Assembly: GCF_910592395.1 (NCBI RefSeq)
Contig: NC_088320.1
Location: 10,850,501 to 10,914,500 of the forward strand
Direction: 5' to 3'
Origin: Lineus longissimus
Taxonomy: Eukaryota; Nemertea; Pilidiophora; Heteronemertea; Lineidae
DNA: 64,000 bases
A program made the position numbers and the translations under genes. The notes beneath the pieces were generated by a model. The model saw only the letters and a list, made by a program, of their open reading frames with translations, did not search any database and was not told where the DNA came from. Shown here piece after piece: positions 45,803 to 56,262 of this stretch (positions within the stretch are counted from its first letter, which is position 1; every line of letters begins with the position of its first letter).

Positions 45803-47471
45803 AGCAAATTATGAAATTCCACTATGTTGTATATTGACAACAGATTTGAACAGGCCTTAGTGTACAGATCACAGTACTTTTTGAATTTTCAAATTTGGTC
45901 AAGCGGTTTTGATTTGATGGCACGGTCAATATAAGGAAAGTTGTCCATTTCGGGAACAATGTACATTGTATATTCATGTACTTAATTAGTGTATCTAATT
46001 ATCAATTTCTTCTGACGATTTCAAGACAAAAAGTATCAAACAGCTGCAATTCAGTTATTTCAAGGATTGGAACCACTAAATTTGGCATGTTGGCTATTTT
46101 GGGTATGCCAAGTTCAAATCTGTCGTCAATTTTTTTAAAAAGATGTATTAATTAGTGATTAATTAGCATATTTAATTACCTAATTAGCATATTTATTGGT
46201 CAATTTCACTGAAATGCAAAGATTTAGTGAATATAACACAATCAAATGAAATGAAAATACCTGTTTCAGTAACTTTTTTTCAGTTCATGTCTTGGCTTAT
46301 CGATTCTTGGGGTTGTAGGTCTTATCTTAGATACATAGGGGGCGCTACCAGTCAGTACAAGTCAAATGGGGGGGCGCCACAGTCAAAATCGGGTAATAAT
46401 ACACTTTCAGCCTATCAGTGGTTGCAGTATTAAGTTCCGATCCTCAAACGTCAGGATTTTGCTTATTATTGTTTCCAGGACTCATTTCAGCCACATAGTG
46501 GAACAACCAGTCTATTCAAGTCAAATAGGGGGCGCCTCCAGTCCATTTAAGTTGAAAAGGGGGCGCTGCCAGTGTAAATCCACATTCCACAAACACCAGG
46601 GGTTGATCGGGTACTGTGAGTATATGGCTTGTCATATATCAAAAACCCAGCAAATAGCATACGGCTCCTTTCATTTCAAGGAGGGACTTCTGTAAGAAAC
46701 CAGAGGGTTAAGATGTATAACACTACAATGTATAAACATAACACAATTGAATTACCATCATTCCAGGCGTTTTTGCATCTTATTCTGACATTAACCCAAG
46801 AAATTCCTGTCTGGAAGTTCGTTACCTGGCATGAAACTGATGTTATATCATATATGCGACTCAAAAAGTTAACTAAAACCGCATAGAATTCATCTAAAAT
46901 GATTTGTTTTGAAAAACTTCCTGGAAAAAACAAAAGTCAGCTGGGACAACCTGCTACCCCTCCATGGACGATCCAGTAATATATTAACCAATCAGATCGC
47001 GAGGTCGCAAACAAAAGAGCAACGCGCAGGGTTACTTCCGCTAACATCAATTATGAACTCGCCCAACGTCATTGATAATGTATTCACGCAGTTCAAAACA
47101 GAGTTGGAAAATGGGATAGGTGGTGTTCAAATGCTTCGTGTGAGTAAGTTTACAATCAAAATTTCTTACGGGGTCGATGATTTGAGGCAGAAAGACTTAC
47201 TTTTCATGGTGATTCCGTCCAATCTGGAAAATATTGCGCGGTTTGATGATATTTTGCGGCCGATTTTGGCAAATTTCAGCGGCTTACAACTTTGTTGTTT
47301 TTCCTCGAAATGACTCCGTGTTTCGTCACACATATATTGTAACAAGCCTGCTGATTGGTCAGAAACTTGCATGGGATTCCCATGCCGCGATGACCCGCGG
47401 AATTTGAGTTGAAGAGGGGGGTTTCCCGGCGCTGTGCGGGCTCGATCGGGAAAAATTGCCTCGCACACGTT
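45803..47471. other. Intron or insertion separating the transposase parts
   Basis: The 1.67-kb interval is bordered by an inverted repeat: AATAATGTAGCAGCTCCAAAGCA at 45784-45806 is nearly complementary to 47500-47522. It contains AT-rich tandem motifs (ATTAGCATATTTAATTA near 46150-46195), several GGGGGCGCY blocks (46340-46570) and a plus-strand exon candidate at 47053. Confidence 0.4.
47053..47139 (+). CDS. Candidate first exon of an unidentified gene
   Basis: ATG at 47053 opens 29 codons (MNSPNVIDNVFTQFKTELEN and onward) ending exactly at a consensus donor, CGT|GTGAGTAAG. A CCAAT box (ACCAATCAG near 46986) lies about 65 bp upstream in a locally GC-rich stretch. No downstream exon was identified, so the call rests on the start, donor and promoter-like context. 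Confidence 0.3.
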
Positions 47472-48122
47472 CTACGTTTTTGACGCGCTGTACATGCGGT
47501 GCTTTGGAGTTGCTAAATAATGCTTCCCACAAGCAAAATTACAATTTGCACACCTCAGTGCCCAGCGAGCACTAGCACCCTTCTTGATGTCATGTTCTAT
47601 CTCAAACTTTGGAATGTCACAATGACCAATAAAGTTGAAATGGAGCTCTGCACACCCATTCAGCATTTCAAGAATTTTAAATTTGCTGGCAACAATGTTA
47701 GTATCTTCAGTTAGTATAACATACGTATTGTCCTTTGCAGCATCCTGCCCCCGGCGAAGTATCTTCAGTGGGCTGACTGTGTTCTCGACCGTCGGTGCAT
47801 AGATTATGCCATCCGAACGCTCACGCACAACATTGTCGTAATCATCATTACTGAAACGCGACCAGCTACCATTGGTTTTCTCTGGAGGCATTGTCCTGCT
47901 GTAGGGCGAGTGGTAAGAGTGACCAACTTGAAATCCACGGCTTGGCTTTTTGCTTAGCTTAGGCATCTTGAGTTGAAGTTTACTCTGTGGAGTCCACATG
48001 TAAAGTGACCCCAAGAGCATACCTAGTTGACACTTGAGGATATTGGGATGGTTCATCATTGTGCTTCTCTGAATTGATGAGCTGCTAAGATAAACAAATA
48101 CCTTAGCCATAACAGAAGTCAT
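47472..48122 (-). CDS. Mutator-like transposase, N-terminal part
   Basis: 216 codons. The C-terminal half has NGCAELHFNFIGHCDIPKFE, and a treble-clef-like Cys pair region CANCNFACGKHYL, the zinc motif that precedes the main domain in these transposases. The N-terminal half is basic (KLQLKMPKLSKKPSRG) and may bind DNA. It lies on the same strand as 44279-45802, 1.7 kb upstream, and is probably one protein joined by splicing or once uninterrupted. Confidence 0.5.
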   Translation of the reverse strand: MTSVMAKVFVYLSSSSIQRSTMMNHPNILKCQLGMLLGSLYMWTPQSKLQLKMPKLSKKPSRGFQVGHSYHSPYSRTMPPEKTNGSWSRFSNDDYDNVVRERSDGIIYAPTVENTVSPLKILRRGQDAAKDNTYVILTEDTNIVASKFKILEMLNGCAELHFNFIGHCDIPKFEIEHDIKKGASARWALRCANCNFACGKHYLATPKHRMYSASKT

Positions 48123-49198
48123 ATCCTAATGAAAAACAAACATGTGATACACATGTGTCCTTTGATCTTTCAAGTTGAGAATGTGAGTAAATGAGGTTTC
48201 TCAGGGTCAAAGGGGTTCACTTTGAATTGGCCACACAAGCTCTTTGCTGGTCATATGAAGTTTAAACTTGATAGGTAGGCAAGTGTCAATCTGAAGTAAT
48301 CTGGAATTGTGACTTTTTGAAAATTCAGACTCAGTGTTGTAGAGATTCTACAATTTCTATAATCCGTTGTCATGGTAACTGCCCAAACTTAGAAACCTGG
48401 CCCTGGGACATCCAGCAATGACCATATGAACTCAAAAACTCTTATTTCTAATAATGTATATATCCTTTATTTCAAACTAACAGTGCTTAGTAGGATTCAA
48501 TAATTTTTAACAGAAATATTACATGTTGGGTATTTAAGAATTTGCCACGCCCACATCACTTCAACATAGAATTTGAGGCCGGACATAGCAAGAAGACGAA
48601 CACGAATAAAAATTTTACAATTCAATATAATTCAAAAATTCCTTTTGCACAGTAATGTGGACATCTAGGGGAATCTGAAAAGCAGATCATTTGACCTGGG
48701 GCCAACACTGGCTCTCTACTAGGGCAGAGACCTGTATTCATCCGCGACCGGAAGTGTGGCACAGTCACATAGAGCTTATCAAAATGTGAAGTTGTGGTAA
48801 ATACATGGCTGGGATGGACCAAAGTGGAATTAATTCTCAATCTGTGGTTGATTCTTAATCTACAGAGTCAGGCCATCACAGAAATATGCTTTTTGATAAT
48901 ATATTTAAGAAAATGTGGTCTCAAGGGTCAGTTTAGAACTTGTACTTTGACAGGGCCATATCAATGCGCCAGTGACGTTTTGATGGATATGGTGTACGGA
49001 AATCTTTTTTTCTCAGGCAATCGGTATTGGAATTTTTTTAAACTTTATTATGCTATTGGCAAAGGGTTCTTCTTGACATATATAAAATTTTGTGCAGATT
49101 GATTGGTCCAAGGTGTACTTTTTTTACCAAAACATATGCACAACAATGCACATGTAATGTACACAAGTTTTAATAGAGGACTCTGGCCTAAAGGGTTA
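48123..49198. other. No recognised gene
   Basis: A 72-codon minus-strand frame (48622-48840) has no convincing splice borders or family. Confidence 0.35.
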
Positions 49199-49584
49199 AA
49201 AACGTGCCATAGTTACACTAAAACAGACAATTTACGCCATTTGACCTCTGTGACCATAAAAATTAGGTCGAATCAAAAACCCGTATGATGTGTGATGTAA
49301 CCTTACTAGGACAACCTACCATAAAAATTTTATCGAAAACGAGTCACTCATAAGAGAGATATCACACTTTTTAGGTTTCCACTTCTGACCCCCTGGTGGC
49401 CAAGTGAAGAATCAGATCGGACTGAAATCCATTGTCGGAGGTCATCTGACCTGGGGGGTCCTGTATAAAAAGTTTTACGTTCATAGCTTTAGCGGTTAAG
49501 AAACGTGCTACTGTTTTTGAAACAGGATACGGACGCCGACGGACACTGCGGTGTTGTATAGACTCCCTTATGATGAGCCAAAAA
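49199..49584 (+). repeat. Pearl-like element, 3' part
   Basis: One core unit (CCCCCTGGTGGCC near 49391), a degenerate ACGG-type microsatellite, and the end TATGATGAGCCAAAAA. The 5' side starts abruptly at 49199 after CTAAAGGGTTAAA. Confidence 0.6.
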
Positions 49585-49675
49585 CCAAATCGCGACAAAC
49601 CATGTTGCGCCGCCATTGTTTTTGAAAACGTTCATTTGATTGCGCTGTTGCATTAATTACACTGCATGGCCCGGA

Positions 49676-49746
49676 TGGATGGAAGGACGGACACCATTCG
49701 AAGAGCTATTGGACCAGCTGCGCTGACTTCGTAAGCTGAGCTAAAA
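49676..49746 (+). repeat. 3' end of family-2 tandem-core element
   Basis: GGATGGATGGAAGGACGGACACC microsatellite-like stretch followed by GCGCTGACTTCGTAAGCTGAGCTAAAA. It matches the end at 53640-53727. Confidence 0.5.
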
Positions 49747-49771
49747 CAAATTTCACCATGGTATAAAAATA

Positions 49772-50684
49772 GCATCGCAAAGCGAGCATAACCCCTCAGC
49801 CTATTAAGGTTGAAGGTGAGATAATGGTGAAGTCGGCTTAGTGAAGTGCCTAGTTTTCATATGGAAATTAAAATTGTGGAAACCTATTTTGAGGATGTGG
49901 CCATATTGAATTTCAAATCTCGCTGATTTACGAAAGGAACCTTCCCCTTACAAAACTGCATTAGGCCTACACCCACTAAAAATAGATTCCATCCTCCAAG
50001 CCGTTCTCCTTGAAATTGACGGAAACCGATTTCAAGCACGTTGCCCTGGTGACCATACTGAGAATCAGAACGTGCCGCTTTTCAAAAGGAACCTTCCTCT
50101 AGTCACCCCCAACGTACATACCAAAAATGAATTTGATCGGACGAACCGTTCTCCTCGAAATTGACTGAAACCGATTTCAAGCATGCCGCCCTAGTGGCCA
50201 TATTGATAATCGGAATGAGCCTGCTTTCGAAAGGAACCTCGCTCTAGTCACCCGCAAGGTACATACCAAAAATGAATTTTATCGGACGAACGGTTCTCCT
50301 CGAAATTTCAACCGATTTCAAGCACGCCACCCTGGTGACCATATTGAGAATCAGAATGAGTCGGTTTTCGAAAGGAACCTTCCTCTAGTCACCCCTAACG
50401 TACATACAAAAAATGAATTCGATCGGACGAACGGTTCTCCTCGAAATTGACGGAAACCCATTTCAAACACGAAGCCCTGGTGGCCATATTGATAATCAGA
50501 ACAAACCCCTTTTTCGAAAGGAACCTTCCTCTAGTCACCCCCAATGTACATACCAAAAATTGATTTGATTATCAAAGCTGTTCTCCTAGAAATCGACGGA
50601 AACCAAGTAGCAGACGCCCGCCCGGACGGACGGCGCATGTGACGCCAATACCCCTCTAGCCCATTTGGGCTGAGGGGTAAAAAC
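49772..50684 (+). mobile_element. Family-3 tandem-core element, 145-bp unit
   Basis: The 5' end has TCGC-AAA-GCGA then ACCCCTCAGCC, and the 3' end has AGCCCATTTGGGCT then GAGGGGTAAAAA, so the end boxes are inverse to each other. Five core units are marked by GTTCTCCT at 50003, 50148, 50293, 50434 and 50580 (periods 145, 145, 141 and 146 bp). A CCCGGACGGACGGCG stretch lies before the 3' end. Same design as the pearl-like family with an unrelated core. Noncoding. Confidence 0.65.
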
Positions 50685-51446
50685 TATAATGCTGTCCAGA
50701 GAAATATTTTTGAGATGAGGTGTCAATTGGTCCTAAATAGCGAAATGGGCCCTGGATCCGTTTTGATGATGGATATTTGTTTTTTAAAACTGTCTTTGTA
50801 TCCCTATGCTTGAATGGTCATAAGATACAGGCTGTCAAAATGGCACAATGAAGAATTTGGCAAAGCCCCAATTTCTGGACTGATTTCGGATGTTCCCCTT
50901 GGCCTTCACTGTCCCCAAGTCCAATAGAAGTCCTCAGGTTCGTTTAGTGCTCTGCAATGAAATAAATCCCTAAACCATGCTAATCAGTATCAAATGACGC
51001 AGCAGAGTGATTTTACTCAATAATAAGGTCAGACCTTTCGGCCGAAAATTGCTTTTTGAGACATTATCTATAGGAAATGTAATTTTTTTCACTATTGAGG
51101 AGTTTGTCACAGCGATTCTTGTGGAATGTCTAAAAATGCAAAGCTCCCACTACTTACCCTTCATTTTTTGGTTTGAAGAAAGACAAGAAATTAATTCAGT
51201 CATTTTCTATACATTGTTTTACCATAATTAATGTTTTGGGTCATGGTTTCATCCATGCAAGTTTCAGAAAAATCGCCCTGGTACTTTTTGCTACCAACAC
51301 AATCAAAGGCTACCCCTTTGCAGGCATCAAAGTTCCTTTTTTTTCCCCGGCGCACAATGCGACCTCACCCAACATTCGCACACTGCAATTTCAAGTCACT
51401 ATACGTCCACTATGGTCCGATTTAAATATCCTCACATAACACTGTT
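50685..51446. other. No recognised gene
   Basis: Open frames at 51007-51439 show no family features. Confidence 0.35.
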
Positions 51447-51569
51447 AACAAGAGGCCCAAGGGCCTGGCGCTCAGCTGAAATGGATAGGTGAAGGCAAGG
51501 GTCAAGTGTGTGTCGGTACCGTTATTATGAGGCAACGAAGAAGATAAAGAGTTGGTTAACAAAATGAAC

Positions 51570-51660
51570 TTTATTGGTGCGGCAGATATTTGATGCCTTT
51601 CGGCAGATATTTGAAGCGCCTTGCGGCAGATATTTGTTGCCTTGCGGCAGATATTTGATA
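51570..51660. repeat. Short tandem repeat, GGCAGATATTTG core
   Basis: Four copies of GGCAGATATTTG with 8-11-bp variable spacers, giving a period of 20-24 bp. Confidence 0.7.
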
Positions 51661-51707
51661 ACGCTCTCCAGGAATGGAAAGCAGTAAAATGAGTAAGCAC
51701 ACCTTAC

Positions 51708-51788
51708 TCTGAATGTGGGAACAGCAAGTGCTTTCCTGGACTTGAAATGTGCCAACGACTCCTCTTGCAATAACCAACAACAGTTAAT
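51708..51788 (-). CDS. Weak exon candidate
   Basis: The strong acceptor TTCTCTTCTCTTTTTTTACAG ends at 51789, 27 open codons follow (INCCWLLQEESLAHFKSRKA and onward), and the donor is AGA|GTAAGG. Phase 0 at both borders. No family recognised; it may be a captured exon or chance. Confidence 0.25.
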
Positions 51789-53727
51789 CTGTAAAAAAAG
51801 AGAAGAGAAATTAACACTGACTGAATAAAAAAGGGTGACATAGACGGGGAAATGTACACCACCGGATACAGTCTGTGCTTGATCAGGCATCGGTCAGATG
51901 ATATCCTGAACAAGGCATCTATGGAAGCAAATCCAGAAAGAGACTTAACCTTCGAAGGGCACACTTATCACTCAGTGAAAAGTCAGTCCTGGGGGTTGTT
52001 TTCCAATTCAAAATAAAAGTGTAACCTCTTTAAATTAGTCTCACAGACTGAACCATAACACTCAACAGCCAACCGTGCCCACATGATGTGAGCCGTGAGC
52101 GAGTGGTGTACTATATTTTGAAAATTGTCTATCGTCTACAACATGTGACAGAACAGGATCTAGTGGACTTAATGATGAGGTACTATCAAATAAGGTGTCC
52201 ATCAAATGAATCATGAGGGCCTGTTGAGTTATACTCTAAGCCTGCACAGCGCAGTGTACAGACAGTACAGGATTGCCAACCAAAAACATGAGCATTGCTG
52301 CGTAAGGAAACTGCAGTGGAATTCATACTACGATGTCATAATGTGACTTTCAAAATAATTGTAAACAAACGTAAATGGCGAGATTTGTTGACCGTCCCAA
52401 AATGGCCGACGGCGAATTCTCCGGTCGCTAGCGCAGTCCATAAACAAGCATCAATTTTACCAACTTTGGGTGCAAGCTTGGTCATAAAAGTTACAGAACT
52501 GTTAGAAATACATCTAAACAACATATATATACAGTTAAAAGTGCATAAAAATCCCGTTTCAACCTCCGGGCGCTACCTTTTTTTCTCCGCCACACGCCGG
52601 GCCCTACCGGTCGTTATTTAGTGCGACCGCCACCAGAGTGTTTATCACGATCTTTCGCCGTTTTAATTGCGCGTTTTAGGTAGATTAATCAATTATTACA
52701 TGCATGCATTATATATCACCGAAATGATAATTGCGTAGGCTATTTGAAACTAAGTTCAGATATCATTTTCGATCTTTGAATTGAATTTAGGCGAGTGATT
52801 TTTGACACCCAGTCGACATATCAGGACTTGCAAAATTCACGCGAGATCGCTTGCATCATCGGCACATTTGAAAACCGAATTTCACAAATTCCACAAATAT
52901 TTATCACATACCATATGTATCACCACAAAGGTAACTCTCTAGACTATTTGAAACCAAGTTCAGATACTTATTTTCACAAAAATTCGAAGCTATGCAAGCG
53001 ATTTTTCAGTGGTAGAGATCGACGGAAACAAATTTCTTGCTCTAAAATGACATGAGACGAGCACCAACTTCCGCTGATTTGTGCACAAAATTTCCGGAAT
53101 ATTATAAAAAACTATTGATAAATCTGAATTATATAGACTCTTTTCAGTACCTAAACAAATTTCAGGTACATGGTCATGTTGATTAAAAGAGTATCAACCG
53201 ATTGAACATGAGAAAGTTCACTCACCTTCATTGAAGCAGCGACTACCGCCATTTTTAAATGGTGGCACCTCTTCTATCGATCGGCCAATCAGCGGCACTG
53301 CTTGCAAAAAAGTTAAGCCACCGCCAAATTTGAAATCGCCAAAATTCAGGCAATGTGCCTGCAGCGCCAACTGGCGGTGAAAACTATATTAATTCCATTA
53401 AAAGTAAAAAATGAAAAAATATTTAAAAATATTCAGCCACATTTGAAAACAATATTTGCTCTGTGGACCGAGGTAAAAAGGGAAAGAAATCTAAACGCGA
53501 AATGACCTCATTCTCTTAATACAGGTCGGATCGCGCCGATTTTTCGTTTTTTGAGTTCACCTTGGGCAACTCCTAATTTAGCACCGTCAACGAAGTGGCT
53601 AGGCCTTCCCGGTCAGAAATGTCCAATTTTGTCCACAGATGGGTCCCTAGATGGATGGATTGCAGGACGGACACCATTTGAACAGCTATACTACTAGCTC
53701 CGCTGACTTTGTCAGCTGAGCTAAAAA

Positions 53728-54065
53728 CCCATTCAACTTTGTATTCTGGAAACCAGACGCTCCACAGTCTGACCATCTGCACTCTGCAACCAGTTGATTT
53801 ACTAACAATGTGCGCCATTATATTAGTGCTGTGGTACTGAACTAAAATGCCTCCATCACTTAAGAGCGTCTGCACATAAATTATGCACACATTACAGACA
53901 CTGTTACATGGGCGCGGGCTTTGATGTGATTGGATATTGTCCAAGACAGCCTTCGAAACAAGGCCACCCTATACGAATTTCATTTGCACGAATTAGCTCA
54001 CTGCCAAATATGGGAGAGTTGCATGACAAATTAGCAACTTCGCTCTTCTAAGTAATGATAGCTGT
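53728..54065. other. No recognised gene
   Basis: No coding or repeat signal recognised. Confidence 0.35.
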
Positions 54066-54717
54066 TTTTACACGGTGCGGGTTCAAGCCGGATTGAGACT
54101 AGTTCAGCTACCAGCCATTTTATTTTCCCTCATGTAGAAACGAAGCAACCGTCTTGAACCCTCCTGTCTGAGGTGGGTTACGATCACCAGTCGCGGGTCA
54201 ATGACAATGTAGGCTGGTTCAGGTGGGTTTATTTTGTGTGTAAAACTAAAAGCAACCCGGCCCGAGCTGGTTTGTGTGCGCTACTGAAGAGGTTGAAATT
54301 TAGAGATTTTCTGGATTCGGAAGGCAATATATGTGACCCACCACAGCAAAATGGGTCGCATGTCGCACAGAAGATGAGCCTTCAGATTTTACAGAAGGCA
54401 GACTATAGTGAAATGAACAACCAGTCCGTCTCAACTTGTCAAGCTCGAAGCGACATGCGACTCATTTTGCTGTAGTGGGTCACATATGACAAAAAGCATA
54501 TCATGATAACAGTATTTTTTTTACTCAAGCAGATACATAAGAGTGAAAACTATCTTGGAATAATCACAAAATGTTGTGATCCCAACAAACCCACTTTGAT
54601 CCAGATCGAGGCCAGTTTGACGAACCGTCCCCGTGTAAAAAACCAACCAACTGACTTGTAACCGAACAGGCCTCGGGTGGGTTCAGGAGGTTCTTCCTCG
54701 AACCAGCACCGTGTTCT
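54066..54717. mobile_element. MITE with ACACGGTGC ends, containing another MITE
   Basis: The left end TTTTTACACGGTGCGGGTTC and right end GAACCAGCACCGTGTTCTAAA are imperfect inverted repeats. GGTTCAGG/GGGTT motifs recur inside. The element at 54329-54487 is nested within it. Confidence 0.45.
54329..54487. mobile_element. 159-bp MITE with 38-bp inverted ends
   Basis: 54329-54366 (ATATGTGACCCACCACAGCA and onward) is complementary to 54450-54487 with very few mismatches. The interior is about 83 bp. Confidence 0.7.
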
Positions 54718-55139
54718 AAAGAGGCCTGATGTTACATTAAATGCTTATCCTGCTGCATACAAATAGCGTGCATGGAAGCAGGATTTGCTCAATCATAGTT
54801 TATAATGGAATTATCCTTTTTCTGGCGGCTTGTGGTATTCGACTCAATGACTCGACGACGCGATGACGATGACGCGATCAAGTTGGAATTTTTTTAAAGA
54901 ATATCACTGCTTGGACTGTAATTTATACATAGAATCATAAGTGGAGGAAAATAAAAAAGAACCGATCATTACCAACCCCTTTCCAGCTGTTTTGACTGTA
55001 TCTTATCCGACCATTTTTTCGTTTCCCACAAGTTCGCATTTTTGATAAAACCATGCACCATGTTGCTATGCAAGCCACTGGTATCTTACTGTGAATACAG
55101 CTAAATACACCTAAATATAGCTGGTTCAGATCAACCTCC
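54718..55139. other. No recognised gene
   Basis: Includes a CGACGACGCGATGACGATGACG low-complexity stretch near 54850-54875. Confidence 0.35.
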
Positions 55140-55330
55140 TACCCAGGATATATCGGACATCCCCCCAGCATTGTCTCTTCCGAGGACAACTCCTCTTCGG
55201 CATAAAAGCAAAATAAAACAAAAGTCCCAGTGAAGGATTCGAGCCCACGGCCAAAAGATGTCTCCAGATCGGCAAAGAAGAAGTGACCGCCAAGTGAGGC
55301 CACACATCAGCAAACACCAGCTGCCAATGA
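55140..55330 (-). mobile_element. Candidate tRNA-derived SINE
   Basis: On the minus strand a B-box-like GGGCTCGAATCC (near 55240) follows about 50-60 nt after an A-box-like TGGCCTCACTTGG. The stretch between resembles a long-variable-arm (Leu/Ser-type) tRNA. The usual 3' SINE tail was not identified. Confidence 0.35.
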
Positions 55331-56228
55331 TCATGCAGCCAAACTCCGAGAATTATTTTAAGTGTCAGTTTAGTTTGGGAATTATAAATCCTCGTATGAC
55401 ATCTTTCCCCTTAGGGCATCTCCAACCAGGACATGTCCATATCTGGGGATATGCCCTAGGGGGCAATATTAAATGTCCTATAGAGGCTGATGTCTGGGGG
55501 GGGGGGCAGATGTCAAGGGATGGAAGAGGGACTGAGTGACTGAGTCTAAAAAACAGCACATGTGCGAAATTCCAATTGTTGACAGACTACCACATGACAT
55601 CTGACATTGGCCACTAGAAGCTTGTGTGTCAATTAAATCTCCTGTCATTTTGCATGCTATGAAACTTCCGCGAGTCCTTTAAATATCAAAATCAACCGCG
55701 GGGACCAATCTTCAGTGGCCATGGCTGGGGGGGGGGGCACATCCTTCCACATACCGTAGCTGGGTATGGGAAGGCCGAGCTAAAACCTCTGCTATTTGAG
55801 CGGTAGCCCGGAGACCAGGATCATGGGATTCCGTATTTTAGCAAAATCCATAGCAACGATCGCGTCATCGAGCCATCGCGTTGTTGAGTCATCGAGTCGA
55901 ATACCACAAGCCTTTTCTGGCTGCCATGGATGCGGTGTATGTCGCAACACTTACGCATGTATTTGGCCACTGGCCTTGCGACTTTTAGCGGTTCGGGACA
56001 TTTTCAATTTCGGAAGCGCTTCCAATATTGGAAGCTCCCAAATTCAGAATTGCTGCCGATTTTGGAAGTGCACATCGCTTCCGACTTTGGAAGCTTTCAA
56101 CTTTAAATGCAAATCAGGATATCAGAATCAACGATCGGTAAGTGTCTTTTTCTACTGGTATGGCACTTGGCAGTGGATATAGTTCGTCATTCTGCAGCGT
56201 TTCATCACTATCCCCGGCGTAAGTTTGG
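55331..56228. other. Noncoding, with hairpins and palindromes
   Basis: CTTAGGGCATCTCC/GGGGATATGCCCTAGG hairpin (about 55411-55462), CATACC/GGGTATG hairpin followed by GCCGAGCTAAAA near 55752-55788 (possibly another 3' end of a tandem-core element), and overlapping palindromes at 56012-56034. Confidence 0.4.
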
Positions 56229-56262
56229 AACAAGAGGCCCAAGGGCCTGGCGCTCAGCTGAG
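56229..56262 (+). repeat. 5' end of family-2 element
   Basis: AACAAGAGGCCCAAGGGCC then TGGCGCTCAGCTGAG, as at 51447. The downstream body was not delimited. Confidence 0.5.

Larger units (their letters stand above)
51447..53727 (+). mobile_element. Putative family-2 element, 2.3 kb
   Basis: The 5' end is AACAAGAGGCCCAAGGGCC then TGGCGCTCAGCTGA, and the 3' end is GGATGGATTGCAGGACGG… then TCAGCTGAGCTAAAAA. The two boxes are inverse to each other. No transposase was recognised. Inside are a short tandem repeat (51570-51660) and exon-like minus-strand segments (51708-51788 is best), so host DNA may have been captured or the two ends may belong to separate copies. Confidence 0.4.

Noticed and set aside
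46909-47313. 134-codon plus-strand frame taken as one protein
   Set aside because: Only the ATG-to-donor segment (47053-47139) has gene-like signals; the rest crosses the donor into probable intron.
49210-49690. piggyBac-like right end CTAAAGGGTTAAA near 49193
   Set aside because: No matching left end within a plausible distance, so no element can be bounded.
51890-51960. Second exon-like segment upstream of 51788 on the minus strand
   Set aside because: The acceptor lacks a good polypyrimidine tract and the donor is poor.
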